Source: Chloroflexota bacterium
GTDB taxonomy: Bacteria; Chloroflexota; Limnocylindria; Limnocylindrales; CSP1-4
Assembly (NCBI GenBank): GCA_025935415.1
Contig: JAICVI010000004.1
Location: 1 to 43,442 of the forward strand
Reading direction: 5' to 3'
DNA: 43,442 nucleotides
In this document: one piece after another, positions 22,812 through 31,438 of the stretch
Position numbering within the stretch: position 1 is the first letter of the stretch
Layout: the number at the start of each line of letters is the position of its first letter
Notes under the pieces: generated by a model
Told to the model about the DNA's origin: nothing
What the model saw: only the letters and a program-made list of their open reading frames with translations
Database searches by the model: none
Made by a program: the position numbers and the translations under genes

Positions 22812-24148
22812 GCCACGCGGGCGGAGCGTTCCCGCCGGAGCTCCGGACCCTCTTGCTCGATCGCGCGAAGGATCGCCGCGGCCAGCCGCTCGGGATCGTG
22901 GTGATGCGGATCCTCGAGGCTCGCCACGGAATCCGTGACCAGGTGCGGCGCCGGATCCACGCCCGGCGGCCACCGCGGCTGGACGGCGTCACTCGGCCAC
23001 GGCTTGTCCTCGCCGTTGAAGCGATCGTTCGCGAGCACGATGTCGAGAAGGTCCGGCTGGGTGTGGGCGAGCAGCGCGACCACGTGATCGGCAAGGTCCA
23101 TGCCCTCGGTCTCGCCTGGCTGCGTCGCGACGTTGCAGGCATACAGGCGAACACCGGGCGCCGACGCGACGGCTCGGCGGATCTCCGGGATCAGCAGGAC
23201 GGGCAGCACGCTCGTGTAGAGGCTGCCCGGGCCCAGCACGACGATCTCGGCCTCCGCGATCGCCGCGACCGCGTCCTCCGACGCGCGAACGTCGCCGGGT
23301 TCAATCCAGACGCGCTTGATGCCCGCGGTGCGCATGATGGTCGACTGCCCGCTGACCGTTGCGCCGTCGCGCGTCTGGGCCACGAGGTTCACCGGCGTGG
23401 CCGAGGCGGGCACCACCTGCCCACGCACCGCGAGGACGCGATTCATCTGCCGCACGCCTTCCTCGAAGTCACCGCCCTCGAGCGCCGTCATCGCGGCCAG
23501 GAGGAGGTTCCCGACGGCGTGCCCGCGCAGGCCCCCAGGCTCCGTCTCGACCAGGCCGCTCTCGCCGCGGGTGTAGCCCGGGAAGCGATAGCCGAGCAGC
23601 TCGCTCATGAGCGGCTCCGCGTCTGCGAGCGCGGCGATGCAGTTGCGAATGTCCCCCACCGGCGGGATTCCAAGCTCCTCGCGAAGCGCCCCGGAGGAGC
23701 CGCCGTCGTCGGCGACGGTCACGATCGCGGTGAGGTTGCTGGTGTGCTGCTTGAGCCCGCGAAGCAGCGTCGAGAGCCCGGTCCCGCCGCCGATCGCGAC
23801 GATTCTCGGTCCTCGGGCGAGGAACTTCTTCTGGTAGATGACGTCGGCGAGCGGCGTCTCCTCGTCCGTCCGGAGGGGCCGCGTGAGCGCGACCGCCAGC
23901 CGCCACGCCCCGACCACGATCAGCGCCGTCCCCGCGACCCCGGCGATGAACCCCCGGAGCGGGAATGGCAGGAACTGGAGGGTGATGAGGTCCACGACCG
24001 CGTCGGCGAGGCCGCCCGGCTGGATGTCCTGCGTGACCTGCCGGATGACGTGGGCCGCGCCCAGGGCGAGCACCAGCATCCCGGCGAAGATCAGGAGCAG
24101 CCAGCGCTTCACGCCCATCCCGGGTTGGAGCCAGCGGCGGAAGCGCAT
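22808..24148 (-). CDS. yvcK: YvcK/CofD-like gluconeogenesis factor with N-terminal membrane anchor
   Basis: 446 residues. Two hydrophobic segments (about 14-32 and 63-86) precede the CofD-like domain (about 105-420), which has the nucleotide-binding IVAIGGGTGLSTLLRGLK, TVADDGGSSGALREELG, PPVGDIRNCI and LGPGSLYTSVLP motifs. YvcK proteins bind UDP-sugars and support growth on gluconeogenic carbon and cell-wall synthesis; enzyme activity is not established. I took ATG 24148, which puts the family-like RRWLQPGMGVKRWLL at the N-terminus; a TTG at 24160 is an alternative. Neither has a good ribosome site. It lies between rapZ and whiA, the classic order. Confidence 0.94.
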   Translation of the reverse strand: MRFRRWLQPGMGVKRWLLLIFAGMLVLALGAAHVIRQVTQDIQPGGLADAVVDLITLQFLPFPLRGFIAGVAGTALIVVGAWRLAVALTRPLRTDEETPLADVIYQKKFLARGPRIVAIGGGTGLSTLLRGLKQHTSNLTAIVTVADDGGSSGALREELGIPPVGDIRNCIAALADAEPLMSELLGYRFPGYTRGESGLVETEPGGLRGHAVGNLLLAAMTALEGGDFEEGVRQMNRVLAVRGQVVPASATPVNLVAQTRDGATVSGQSTIMRTAGIKRVWIEPGDVRASEDAVAAIAEAEIVVLGPGSLYTSVLPVLLIPEIRRAVASAPGVRLYACNVATQPGETEGMDLADHVVALLAHTQPDLLDIVLANDRFNGEDKPWPSDAVQPRWPPGVDPAPHLVTDSVASLEDPHHHDPERLAAAILRAIEQEGPELRRERSARVA

Positions 24149-24176
24149 CCTCGCGATCAAGCCCGGCGGCGCCCGC

Positions 24177-25133
24177 TCACGTCCGCTCGAGCTCGCGGTG
24201 GAAGACCGCGACGGGCTCGACGCCGGCCTCGCGCAGCCGGCGCGCGAGCTCCTCCGCGAGGACGATCGAGCGGTGCCGGCCTCCGGTGCAGCCGATGCCG
24301 ATGGTGAGCCGGCTCTTGCCCTCGGCCGCGAACGCCGGGATGCCGAACTCGAGGACCTGCTGGATCAGGCCGAGGTACTCCTCCGCGCCGGGCTGCGCGA
24401 GGACGAAGTCCCGCACCGGTGCCGTCAGGCCGGAGTGCTCGCGCAGCTCCGGGACGTAGTAAGGGTTCTGGATGAACCGGGTGTCGAAGACGAGGTCGGC
24501 CTCGAGGGGGATCCCGAACTTGTAGCCGAAGCTGATGATCTGGATCGGCATCGTGTCCGGCTGGAGATCGCCGAGGCGCGCGAAGATCCGCTCCCGGAGG
24601 TCGCGCAGCGGCAGGTCCGTCGTGTCGATCACCACGTCGGCCTCGGCGCGGATCGGATCCAGGAGCCGCCGCTCCAGTGCGAGCGCGGCCTGGGTGCTGC
24701 GACCGGTTGCCAGCGGGTGAAGGTGGCGGGTCTCGGAGAACCGGCGGATCAGGGCCTCGTCGCTGGCCTCGAGGAAGAAGACCTGCGGCCGGATCCCCCG
24801 CCCCTCGAGGGCGCCGCGCATCGCCCGGTAGGCGGTCTCGGCATCGCCCGCGCGGACGTCGAGGACGATCGCGACCCGCGCGAAGCGGTCCGGATCGTTG
24901 ACGACCAGCTCGGCGAGATTCGCGAGGAGCTCTCCGGGCAGGTTGTCGACGACGGTGTAGGAGAGGTCCTCGAACAGCTTCGCGGCGGCCGTCTTGCCGC
25001 CGCCGGAGAGGCCGCTCAGCAGGACGACGTGCTGCCCGCCGGCGCCTGCGAGTTCGGGGCCTGCCCCTGAACCCGCCGCTGGGCCTGCGCCGGCCGCGGC
25101 GTCCACCTGGTCGTCGATGCGGTCTTCGGTCAT
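24177..25133 (-). CDS. rapZ: RNase adapter protein RapZ (YvcJ family)
   Basis: 318 residues. An Ala/Gly-rich leader of about 33 residues precedes the P-loop GLSGGGKT (41-48). Family blocks follow: YTVVDNLPGELL, FLEASDEALIRRFSETRHLHPL, ISFGYKFGIPLEADLVFDTRFIQNP and the C-terminal IGCTGGRHRSIVLAEELA. In E. coli RapZ directs RNase E to the GlmZ small RNA and so controls glucosamine-6-phosphate synthesis; in Gram-positives the YvcJ homologue hydrolyses nucleotides and its role is less clear. The start is ATG, 10 bases after the tatC stop. Confidence 0.95.
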   Translation of the reverse strand: MTEDRIDDQVDAAAGAGPAAGSGAGPELAGAGGQHVVLLSGLSGGGKTAAAKLFEDLSYTVVDNLPGELLANLAELVVNDPDRFARVAIVLDVRAGDAETAYRAMRGALEGRGIRPQVFFLEASDEALIRRFSETRHLHPLATGRSTQAALALERRLLDPIRAEADVVIDTTDLPLRDLRERIFARLGDLQPDTMPIQIISFGYKFGIPLEADLVFDTRFIQNPYYVPELREHSGLTAPVRDFVLAQPGAEEYLGLIQQVLEFGIPAFAAEGKSRLTIGIGCTGGRHRSIVLAEELARRLREAGVEPVAVFHRELERT

Positions 25134-25143
25134 CGCGTGAACG

Positions 25144-25872
25144 CTACCGCCCGCTCCGGCGGATGAACACCACCGTGCCCTCGTACAGCACGTACAGGGT
25201 GAGCCCGAGCACGAAGGGGCTGACGAGGTCGCCGCCAGGCGTCACCACGGCAGCGAAGACCGCGATGGCGAGGATCGTCAACCGGCGCGAGCGTCGCAGC
25301 CGCTCGGAGGTGACGATCCCGACCTTCGACAGGCCCACCAGCAGGATCGGGAACTCCATCAGCACCCCGAATGCCAGGAAAAGGCTGGTGATGAAGTCGA
25401 AGTAGCTCCGGATGTTGATGTTCCGCTCGACCCCTGCCGGGACGAACTGGAGGAGGAACTGGGACGCGAACGGCAGGATCACGAAGGCGATCGTCACGCC
25501 GATCAGGAAGAAGAGGAGGGCCATGGGGATCCACGGCAGGACCGCACGACGCTCCCTGGCCGTCAGCCCCGGAGCGATGAACCGCCAGACGTGCCACAGC
25601 AGGACGGGCATCGCCAGCACGACGCCGACGACGAAGGCGATCTGGAGGTGGATCGCGAAGCCATCGCCGAGCTCGATCTGCTGCAGCTTCACGTCGGCCG
25701 GGAGCTGGCCCTGGAGGAAGGTGATCAGCTGGTCGCCGAACACGAATCCGATCGAGGCGCCGACCGCAACCGCGAGGATCGACCACAGGAGCCGGTTCCG
25801 GAGCTCCGTGAGATGCCCGGTCAGGGACATCGTCGCAGGCTCGATGACGGCGGTGGAGGAAGCGGTGCTCAT
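25144..25872 (-). CDS. tatC: Sec-independent protein translocase TatC
   Basis: 242 residues, six membrane helices. The family signature LTGHLTELRNRLLWS is at 17-31, and the FIAPGLTARERRAVLPWI loop and the late FAAVVTPGGDLVSPFVLGL segment are typical. TatC recognises twin-arginine signals and, with TatA, moves folded proteins across the membrane. The start is ATG, 36 bases after tatA. No TatB gene is seen, consistent with a minimal TatA-TatC system. A probable substrate is encoded at 37169-38293. Confidence 0.96.
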   Translation of the reverse strand: MSTASSTAVIEPATMSLTGHLTELRNRLLWSILAVAVGASIGFVFGDQLITFLQGQLPADVKLQQIELGDGFAIHLQIAFVVGVVLAMPVLLWHVWRFIAPGLTARERRAVLPWIPMALLFFLIGVTIAFVILPFASQFLLQFVPAGVERNINIRSYFDFITSLFLAFGVLMEFPILLVGLSKVGIVTSERLRRSRRLTILAIAVFAAVVTPGGDLVSPFVLGLTLYVLYEGTVVFIRRSGR

Positions 25873-25908
25873 CGTCGACGGGACCCGGCGCGGCGCGCGC
25901 GGTCCGCG

Positions 25909-26271
25909 CTACGAACGGTTCGGATCGCTCGCCGTTGAGGCCGGCGCGGCCTCGGTTTCAGCGGCGCCGGGAGTCGCGACCGGCGCGGCCGCCACCGGCG
26001 CGGGAGCGGGTGTCACGGGTGCTGGTGTCGCGGGAGCGATGTCGGGCGCCTGGGCGGAGAGCGGCGCTGCCGGAGGTGTGGCCTGCTCCGACGGCGGCGG
26101 GACGTCGATCTTGCCCGCGTCCGTGATGTCGGTGGCCGCCTTGCGGAACTCGCGAACGCTCTTGCCGAGCGACTGGGCCACGTCCGGAAGCTTTCCTGGT
26201 CCGAGCACCACCAGCGCGATGATGAGGATGAGGATGAGCTCGCCGGGACCGATGTTTGGGATCGGCAACAT
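25909..26271 (-). CDS. tatA: Sec-independent protein translocase TatA
   Basis: 120 residues. The N-terminal helix IGPGELILILIIALVVLG, the hinge GPGKLPDVAQ and the amphipathic helix SLGKSVREFRKAATDI are typical TatA/E; the usual Phe-Gly hinge is Leu-Gly here. The tail from about 58 is a long Pro/Ala/Thr-rich low-complexity segment, about twice the length of a simple TatA. The ATG is 6 bases after the pyrF stop. Confidence 0.93.
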   Translation of the reverse strand: MLPIPNIGPGELILILIIALVVLGPGKLPDVAQSLGKSVREFRKAATDITDAGKIDVPPPSEQATPPAAPLSAQAPDIAPATPAPVTPAPAPVAAAPVATPGAAETEAAPASTASDPNRS

Positions 26272-26277
26272 CGCGGT

Positions 26278-27204
26278 TTACGGTAGCACAGGGAGCTTCT
26301 CGGACCAGCTTCGCGCGGCCTCGTGGAGCCGTTCCGCGAGGTCCACCGCCGAGTCGGCGGAGGCCGCCGAGGCGCTCGCGCCGCCGCCGCCCGCGGACGC
26401 CCCGGCCGCCGATGCAATCCCCCGCGAGACGTTCACGACGAGCCCGCCACCCGGACGCCCGCCGGCGGGAGGCGCCAGCGCCGGGCCCGACGCCAGGACG
26501 GGCTCGATGGCGCCGCCCTGGCTGCCGACCCCGGGCACCAGGATGGCCAGGCCCGGCGCGATCGAGCGCACCACGCGGAGCTCCTCCGGCGCCGTTGCGC
26601 CGACCACGAGGCCGGCGGTGCCGCCAGGGCCCCACGTCGCGACGCGCCGGGCGACTCGCGCCCAGAGCGGTTCATCCGGTGCGACGAGGGCCCCGTCGTC
26701 CGCCCAGTGGGCGCGGACTGCCAGCGCCTGCAGCTCGGCCGCGCCCGGGTTGGACGTCCGGCAGAGCACGTAGGCGAACCGGTGCGGCCGCTCGAGGTAG
26801 GCGGCGATCGCCTCCTCGCCCAGGTACGGGCTGATCGTGACGGCGTCGACGCCGAGGCTGTCGTAGTAGCCCACGACCTGCCGCGCCGTGGTCGAGTCGA
26901 TGTCCGCCCGCTTCGCATCCGCGATGACCGGCAGGTCGGCGGGGATCGCCGCCCTCACCCGCTCCAGCGCCGCCCAGCCGGCCGAGCCGAAGGCCTCGAA
27001 GAATGCGAGGTTGGGCTTCACCGCCGCGGCGAACTCGCTGGCCGCCTCGACCAGCAGCAGTGCGAAGCGCTCGATGCCCGCGACGTCACGCGAGAAGCCC
27101 TCGGGGAGCGTCGCCGGATTCGGGTCGATGCCGAGGCAGAGCACGCTTCCGACCGCCTTGCTTCGCGCCCCCAGGCGCTCGAGGTAGGTGCCCTCCATGG
27201 TCAC
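26278..27204 (-). CDS. pyrF: Orotidine 5'-phosphate decarboxylase (long type)
   Basis: 308 residues; converts OMP to UMP, the last step of de novo pyrimidine synthesis. The active-site motif DAKRADI is at 96-102 (Lys98, Asp101), preceded by VKPNLAFFEAFG and followed by TISPYLGEEAI, LCRTSNPGA and VPGVGSQGG, as in the long PyrF group shared by actinobacteria and myxobacteria. A Gly/Ala/Ser-rich insertion (about 235-285) makes it longer than the usual 270-280. The start is GTG at 27204, overlapping the preceding stop (GTGA); ATG at 27198 is equally possible. Confidence 0.94.
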   Translation of the reverse strand: MTMEGTYLERLGARSKAVGSVLCLGIDPNPATLPEGFSRDVAGIERFALLLVEAASEFAAAVKPNLAFFEAFGSAGWAALERVRAAIPADLPVIADAKRADIDSTTARQVVGYYDSLGVDAVTISPYLGEEAIAAYLERPHRFAYVLCRTSNPGAAELQALAVRAHWADDGALVAPDEPLWARVARRVATWGPGGTAGLVVGATAPEELRVVRSIAPGLAILVPGVGSQGGAIEPVLASGPALAPPAGGRPGGGLVVNVSRGIASAAGASAGGGGASASAASADSAVDLAERLHEAARSWSEKLPVLP

Positions 27205-28430
27205 GGCGTCGTCGCGCTTGCCGACGGGGTCGCGGTCCCGTTCGCAGACGCGGCCGGCGTCGCCGTCGGCAGCGGCGGGAGCTGGTCCGGGGGGATGAAC
27301 CAGGCCGGTCGCGAGGAGGCATCGAGCCCGGCGGAGATCGTGAGCGCCAATGGGTCGCCCGCGGTCCAGTTCGGGCCGCTGCCCGCGAGCGGCACCAGGT
27401 ACAGGTCGACGACGCCATGGGTCACGCGGAAGAACGCGATCGAGTCGCCCTTCGGCGACCAGATGGGATCGAAGGACTGCTCATCGGTGGTCACCCGCAG
27501 CAGCTCCACCCCGGTCTTCCCGTCGAGGATCACGACATCGGTCCCGAAGTTGCTCGTCTTCGTCGCGGCGATGTAGCGGCCGTCCCGCGACCACGACGGG
27601 TCGGCATAGCCACCGCCGGTGATGGCCGTCGACTTCCCGGTCGCCACGTTCATCCGGTAGATCGCGGGGACGCCCCGCGCGCCTTCGCGCGCGTTCCGGA
27701 CGTAGAGCAGGGAGCGCCCGTCCGGCGACCACGTCGGGTCCTGGTGGCCGAGGCCCTGGGTCTCCCCGAGCCTGGGATCCGTGAGGTCGAGCGAAGCGAC
27801 GTCCAGGAGCTTGACGACCACGTCGCTCCGGGTCGGATTCGGACCGTCGGTCACGATTGCGATGGTCTTGCCGTCGGGCGAGATCGCCGGCTCGCGGATG
27901 AAGTACGACCAGCTGTTCGAGCCCTGCTTGAACTTGCCGGTCAGCAGGCCATCCGGGGTGCCCGTCCCATCGGCCTTCATCCGGTAGAGGGTCGGGACGT
28001 CGAGGTCATACGCCTTGATCTGCCCCGCCGACGGCCAGCGGCCCGTTTCGGACGCTGTCCGCACGAAGTAGATCGAGCTGCCGTCCGGCGACCAGGCCGG
28101 CATGGCGTCGTGGCCGTCGCTCGTGAGCTGGCGTGCCGTATCGCCCGCCTGGATCCAGATGTTCCCGTCCTTCACGTAGAGCAGCGACCCCGGCACCCTG
28201 GTGCGCGGATCGACCACGACGATGTTCGACGGTGTTGCGGTCCGGACCGGGCCGCCGGGACCCTGGTTGCCGGCCCCCGGGATGGAGCCGCCGAACAGCG
28301 CCAGCGTGACCAGCGCGATGACGACCAGGCCGACGATCGACAGCGCCGGAGCGACGTCGAACGGCAGCCGCCCGCCGCTGGCCGGGCTCGGGCTGCGGGG
28401 CGCGCGCGGGCTCGGATTGGCTCGGGTCAT
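27201..28430 (-). CDS. Membrane-anchored TolB-like beta-propeller protein
   Basis: 409 residues: Pro/Ser-rich N-terminus, one hydrophobic anchor (about 25-48), then a beta-propeller of WD40/PD40 repeats each carrying WSPDG- or SPDGK-type motifs (AWSPDGSSIYFVR, AISPDGKTIAIVTDG, TWSPDGRSLLYVRN, SWSRDGRYIAATK, IWSPKGDSIAFFR). A Pro/Thr/Ala-rich tail ends the protein. The propeller probably faces outward and binds protein or envelope ligands; no enzyme motif is visible. ATG with GGTGA 7 bases upstream; a GATAAT box lies 18 bases before the start. Confidence 0.83.
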   Translation of the reverse strand: MTRANPSPRAPRSPSPASGGRLPFDVAPALSIVGLVVIALVTLALFGGSIPGAGNQGPGGPVRTATPSNIVVVDPRTRVPGSLLYVKDGNIWIQAGDTARQLTSDGHDAMPAWSPDGSSIYFVRTASETGRWPSAGQIKAYDLDVPTLYRMKADGTGTPDGLLTGKFKQGSNSWSYFIREPAISPDGKTIAIVTDGPNPTRSDVVVKLLDVASLDLTDPRLGETQGLGHQDPTWSPDGRSLLYVRNAREGARGVPAIYRMNVATGKSTAITGGGYADPSWSRDGRYIAATKTSNFGTDVVILDGKTGVELLRVTTDEQSFDPIWSPKGDSIAFFRVTHGVVDLYLVPLAGSGPNWTAGDPLALTISAGLDASSRPAWFIPPDQLPPLPTATPAASANGTATPSASATTP

Positions 28431-28484
28431 GGGTGGATCACCGCGCGGATTATCGGCCGGACGGCGTCGTCGGGTGTGCGGGGC

Positions 28485-30251
28485 TCAACCGGCCGAGGCC
28501 AGGCCGACGGCCGGCCCCAGCCCGACGGCCACGGGCGCGGCCTCGAGGATGGCGCGCGCCTCCGGGTGATGGCCGGACGGCGCGGCGTCGCGGATGTCCA
28601 GCTGGAGCGATTCGATCCCGCCGAAGCGCCGGCTCCGGAGCTGCGCCACGACGTCGATCTGGGCACCCTCGGTGACCGCTCGCGCCAGCTCCGGCCAGCC
28701 GAAGGCGATCCCGTCGAGCACGTCGAGGCGGCGCTTGAGCACGAGCTGGCTGTGGCCGCCGCCACCGGCTTCGCGCGCGCGCATGACCGTCAGCCCGAGG
28801 ATTGCCACGAGCGGCTCGGGGTTGCCGCTCCCGCAGGGCGCAAGCCGCTGGAGGTCGCGATGGAGCGCGTAGTCGACGTCGCGGGCGCGGAGCGCCACGT
28901 CGATGGCGAGCGAAGGGACCGGATCGGCCGGTCCCGCCGCCGCGGCGATGGCGAGGAACCGCTCGCGGAAGTCCGGCCAGCGCGCGGTCTCGATCTCGAA
29001 TCCCGCCGCGCCGGCATGGCCGCCGTGGCGGAGGAGGATGTCGTCACACGACGCAAGCGCATCGGCCAGGTGGAAGCCGCCGGCGCTGCGGCAGGAGGCG
29101 CGAATGACCGCGCCCAGCTCCGCGCCCACGATGGCGGGCCGGAGACGCTCCTCGGCAAGCCTGGAGGCGACGAGCCCGACGATCCCGACCGGCCACGGCC
29201 CGCGGACCACCACCGCAGCGGCGTCGTCGACGGCATCGGGCGAGGTCCGGGCCTCCGCCACCGCCGTCCGCATCAGGTCGCGCCGCGTGGCGTTCGCCGC
29301 CTCCAGCGTCGCGGCGAGGGACGTCGCCTCCTCCGGGTCCGAGGTGAGCAGGAGCTTCGCGGCATCGAAGGCCTCCCCCACCCTGCCCGCCGCGTTGAGG
29401 CGTGGCGCGATGGCGAACCCCAGATCCTCGAGCTCGACCTCCGCGGGCACCACGCGCGCGGCGGCGAGCAGCGCCGACAGGCCCGGACGGGGACCGGCAC
29501 GGAGCAGCTCCAGCCCGAGGCGGACGATGGCCCGGTTCTCGCCGAGCACGGGCGCGAGATCCGCCACGGTGCCGATGGCCGCGAGGTCCGCGAGGGCCAG
29601 CGCGGCGTCGCCGAGAAGGACTCGCGCCAGCGTGAAGGCGACGCCACTGCCGGCGAGCCGGCGGTCGGGATACGTGGCATCGGGGCGGTGCGGATTGACG
29701 ACCGCCAGCGCCGCCGGCAGGACCGCCGGGACGCGGTGGTGGTCGGTGACCAGGACGTCGATTCCCGCGGCATTCGCCGCGGCGACCTCTGCGACGCTCG
29801 ACGAGCCGGTGTCGACGGTGACGATCACGCGCGCCCCGGCTGTCCGCGCCGCCTCCACGGCCGCCAGCGAGAGCCCGTGGCCCTCCTCCAGCCGCGACGG
29901 TACGTACGGGATGACCTCGACCCCCAGTCGCCGGAGGGCAAGGGTCAGGATCGCGAGACCGGTGATCCCGTCGGCATCGAAGTCGCCGAACACGAGCACC
30001 TGCTCCCGGCGGTCGCGCGCGGCGACGATCCGGTCGCGGAACACCCCCGCGTCGGGCAGCCGTGCGGGGTCATGCAGCCCCGCTGCCGCGTCACCCAAAA
30101 ACCCCCGCAGCTCCGCCTCGGAGGTCACGCCGCGGGCGGCGAGCAGGGCCACCACGCGCGGTCCGAGCCCGAGGTCGCGCCCGGCATCGAGGAGCGGCGC
30201 CGGAACGGTGCCGGAGGTGGGAAAGAGCCAGCGGCTGCGCGGTGCGAGCAC
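28485..30251 (-). CDS. recJ: Single-stranded-DNA-specific exonuclease RecJ
   Basis: 588 residues; 5'-3' exonuclease in recombination and mismatch repair. DHH-family motifs are in order: VFGDFDADGITG (88-99, metal Asp residues), VDTGSS, VTDHH (168-172), IGTVADLAPV, RLNAAGR, then the DHHA1 half with WPVGIVGLVASRLAEE, FHLADAL and HGGHAGAAGF, and a C-terminal OB domain. All catalytic residues look intact. The start is GTG 62 bases after secF; upstream CATCCT followed by 6 bases resembles the leaderless boxes elsewhere but lacks the first T. Confidence 0.96.
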   Translation of the reverse strand: MLAPRSRWLFPTSGTVPAPLLDAGRDLGLGPRVVALLAARGVTSEAELRGFLGDAAAGLHDPARLPDAGVFRDRIVAARDRREQVLVFGDFDADGITGLAILTLALRRLGVEVIPYVPSRLEEGHGLSLAAVEAARTAGARVIVTVDTGSSSVAEVAAANAAGIDVLVTDHHRVPAVLPAALAVVNPHRPDATYPDRRLAGSGVAFTLARVLLGDAALALADLAAIGTVADLAPVLGENRAIVRLGLELLRAGPRPGLSALLAAARVVPAEVELEDLGFAIAPRLNAAGRVGEAFDAAKLLLTSDPEEATSLAATLEAANATRRDLMRTAVAEARTSPDAVDDAAAVVVRGPWPVGIVGLVASRLAEERLRPAIVGAELGAVIRASCRSAGGFHLADALASCDDILLRHGGHAGAAGFEIETARWPDFRERFLAIAAAAGPADPVPSLAIDVALRARDVDYALHRDLQRLAPCGSGNPEPLVAILGLTVMRAREAGGGGHSQLVLKRRLDVLDGIAFGWPELARAVTEGAQIDVVAQLRSRRFGGIESLQLDIRDAAPSGHHPEARAILEAAPVAVGLGPAVGLASAG

Positions 30252-30313
30252 CTCGTCAGGATGTCACGCGGCGATGCACCGCGGCTTCGCTGGAACGCGA
30301 CCGGGGCGCCGCG

Positions 30314-31438
30314 TCAGGCGGTTGCGCGCCGGGTCTTCGTGGGCGTCTGCAGCCGGCCCTTGCGCCGATCCTCCCACTCATGCCAGACGACGAGCAGCGG
30401 CGCGGCGTTGAAGATCGACGAGTACGTCCCGGAGACGATGCCGATGAGCAGCGCCAGCACGAACTCCTGTGTCGCCGAGCCGCCGAAGAGCAGCAGCGTC
30501 GTCAAGGTGAGGATGACGGTGAAGCTCGTCGTGATCGAGCGGCCGAACGTCTGCAGGATCGAGTGGTTGACGACCTCCGAGAACGCCTCGCCGGCGTGGC
30601 GCGCACGGTTCTCGCGCACGCGGTCGAAGACCACGATCGTGTCGTGCACGCTGAAGCCGATGACGGTCAGCATGGCTGTGACGAACAGGCCATCGACCTT
30701 GACGCCGAAGAACGTTCCGAGGATCGCGAAGATCCCGAGCACGACGATGACATCGTGAAGCAGCGCCACGAGCGCCGTGACGCCGAACTTCACGTCTCGG
30801 AAGCGGAGCGTGATCCAGAGAAGGATGCCGACCGATCCGACGAGGATCAGGATCACGGCCTCCTGGATGAGGTCGGCGCTCACGACGGCGCCGATCGAGC
30901 TCAGCTTGGCCTGTTCCGCGATCGGGCCGAACTTCGCCTGCAGCGCCTTTGCGATCGCGCCGATCTCGCCGGCCGTCGGGATCGTCGTGGCCTGTCCCGG
31001 GATGGCCGTCGGGGCCGGCGACCCGGTCGGGCCAGGCGACGGCGAGGGGCTCGGCGACGGCGCGGTGGTCGGCACGCCCGGCCCGATCGGCGCGACCGAC
31101 GAGGAGGGCGCCGCGCTCGGGCTCGGGAGGGCGGTCGGCTGGGGCGTCTCCTCGAGGTCGAGGCCGCTCATGCGAATGTCCAGGAACCCGCGGCCGGTGC
31201 GCGTGACCGACGCGTCCTCCTGGCCGAGGCTGATGAGCTCCTGTCGGACCTGGTCGGCGGTGACGTCCGGATTCTGGAACCGGATCGACCACTCCGAGCC
31301 GCCCGTGTAGTCGATCGAGAACTTCAGGCCCTCCGCGCCGTTGGTGATCGGCGTCAGGAGGATGAAGAACAGCCCCGGGATCGTGATGAGCGCGGAGAGG
31401 ATGAAGAACCAGCGGCGCTTGCCGACGATGTCAAGCAC
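30314..31438 (-). CDS. secF: Protein translocase subunit SecF with Pro/Ser-rich insertion
   Basis: 374 residues, six membrane helices. SecDF uses the proton gradient to aid export. SecF features: GLKFSIDYTGGSEW (about 37-50), the later VGILLWITLRF helix and the IGFSVHDTIVVFDRVREN motif. Between the periplasmic P1 domain and the second helix lies an inserted segment, residues 98-155, made almost only of Pro, Ser, Ala and Thr. GTG 31438 is chosen: it overlaps the secD stop by 8 bases and has GGGAG 7 bases upstream; an ATG at 31462 lies deeper in secD with no ribosome site. Confidence 0.95.
   Translation of the reverse strand: MLDIVGKRRWFFILSALITIPGLFFILLTPITNGAEGLKFSIDYTGGSEWSIRFQNPDVTADQVRQELISLGQEDASVTRTGRGFLDIRMSGLDLEETPQPTALPSPSAAPSSSVAPIGPGVPTTAPSPSPSPSPGPTGSPAPTAIPGQATTIPTAGEIGAIAKALQAKFGPIAEQAKLSSIGAVVSADLIQEAVILILVGSVGILLWITLRFRDVKFGVTALVALLHDVIVVLGIFAILGTFFGVKVDGLFVTAMLTVIGFSVHDTIVVFDRVRENRARHAGEAFSEVVNHSILQTFGRSITTSFTVILTLTTLLLFGGSATQEFVLALLIGIVSGTYSSIFNAAPLLVVWHEWEDRRKGRLQTPTKTRRATA

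Noticed and set aside
29699-29830. Possible frameshift in recJ suggested by overlapping antisense frames
   Set aside because: The recJ frame is continuous with all DHH and DHHA1 motifs in order.
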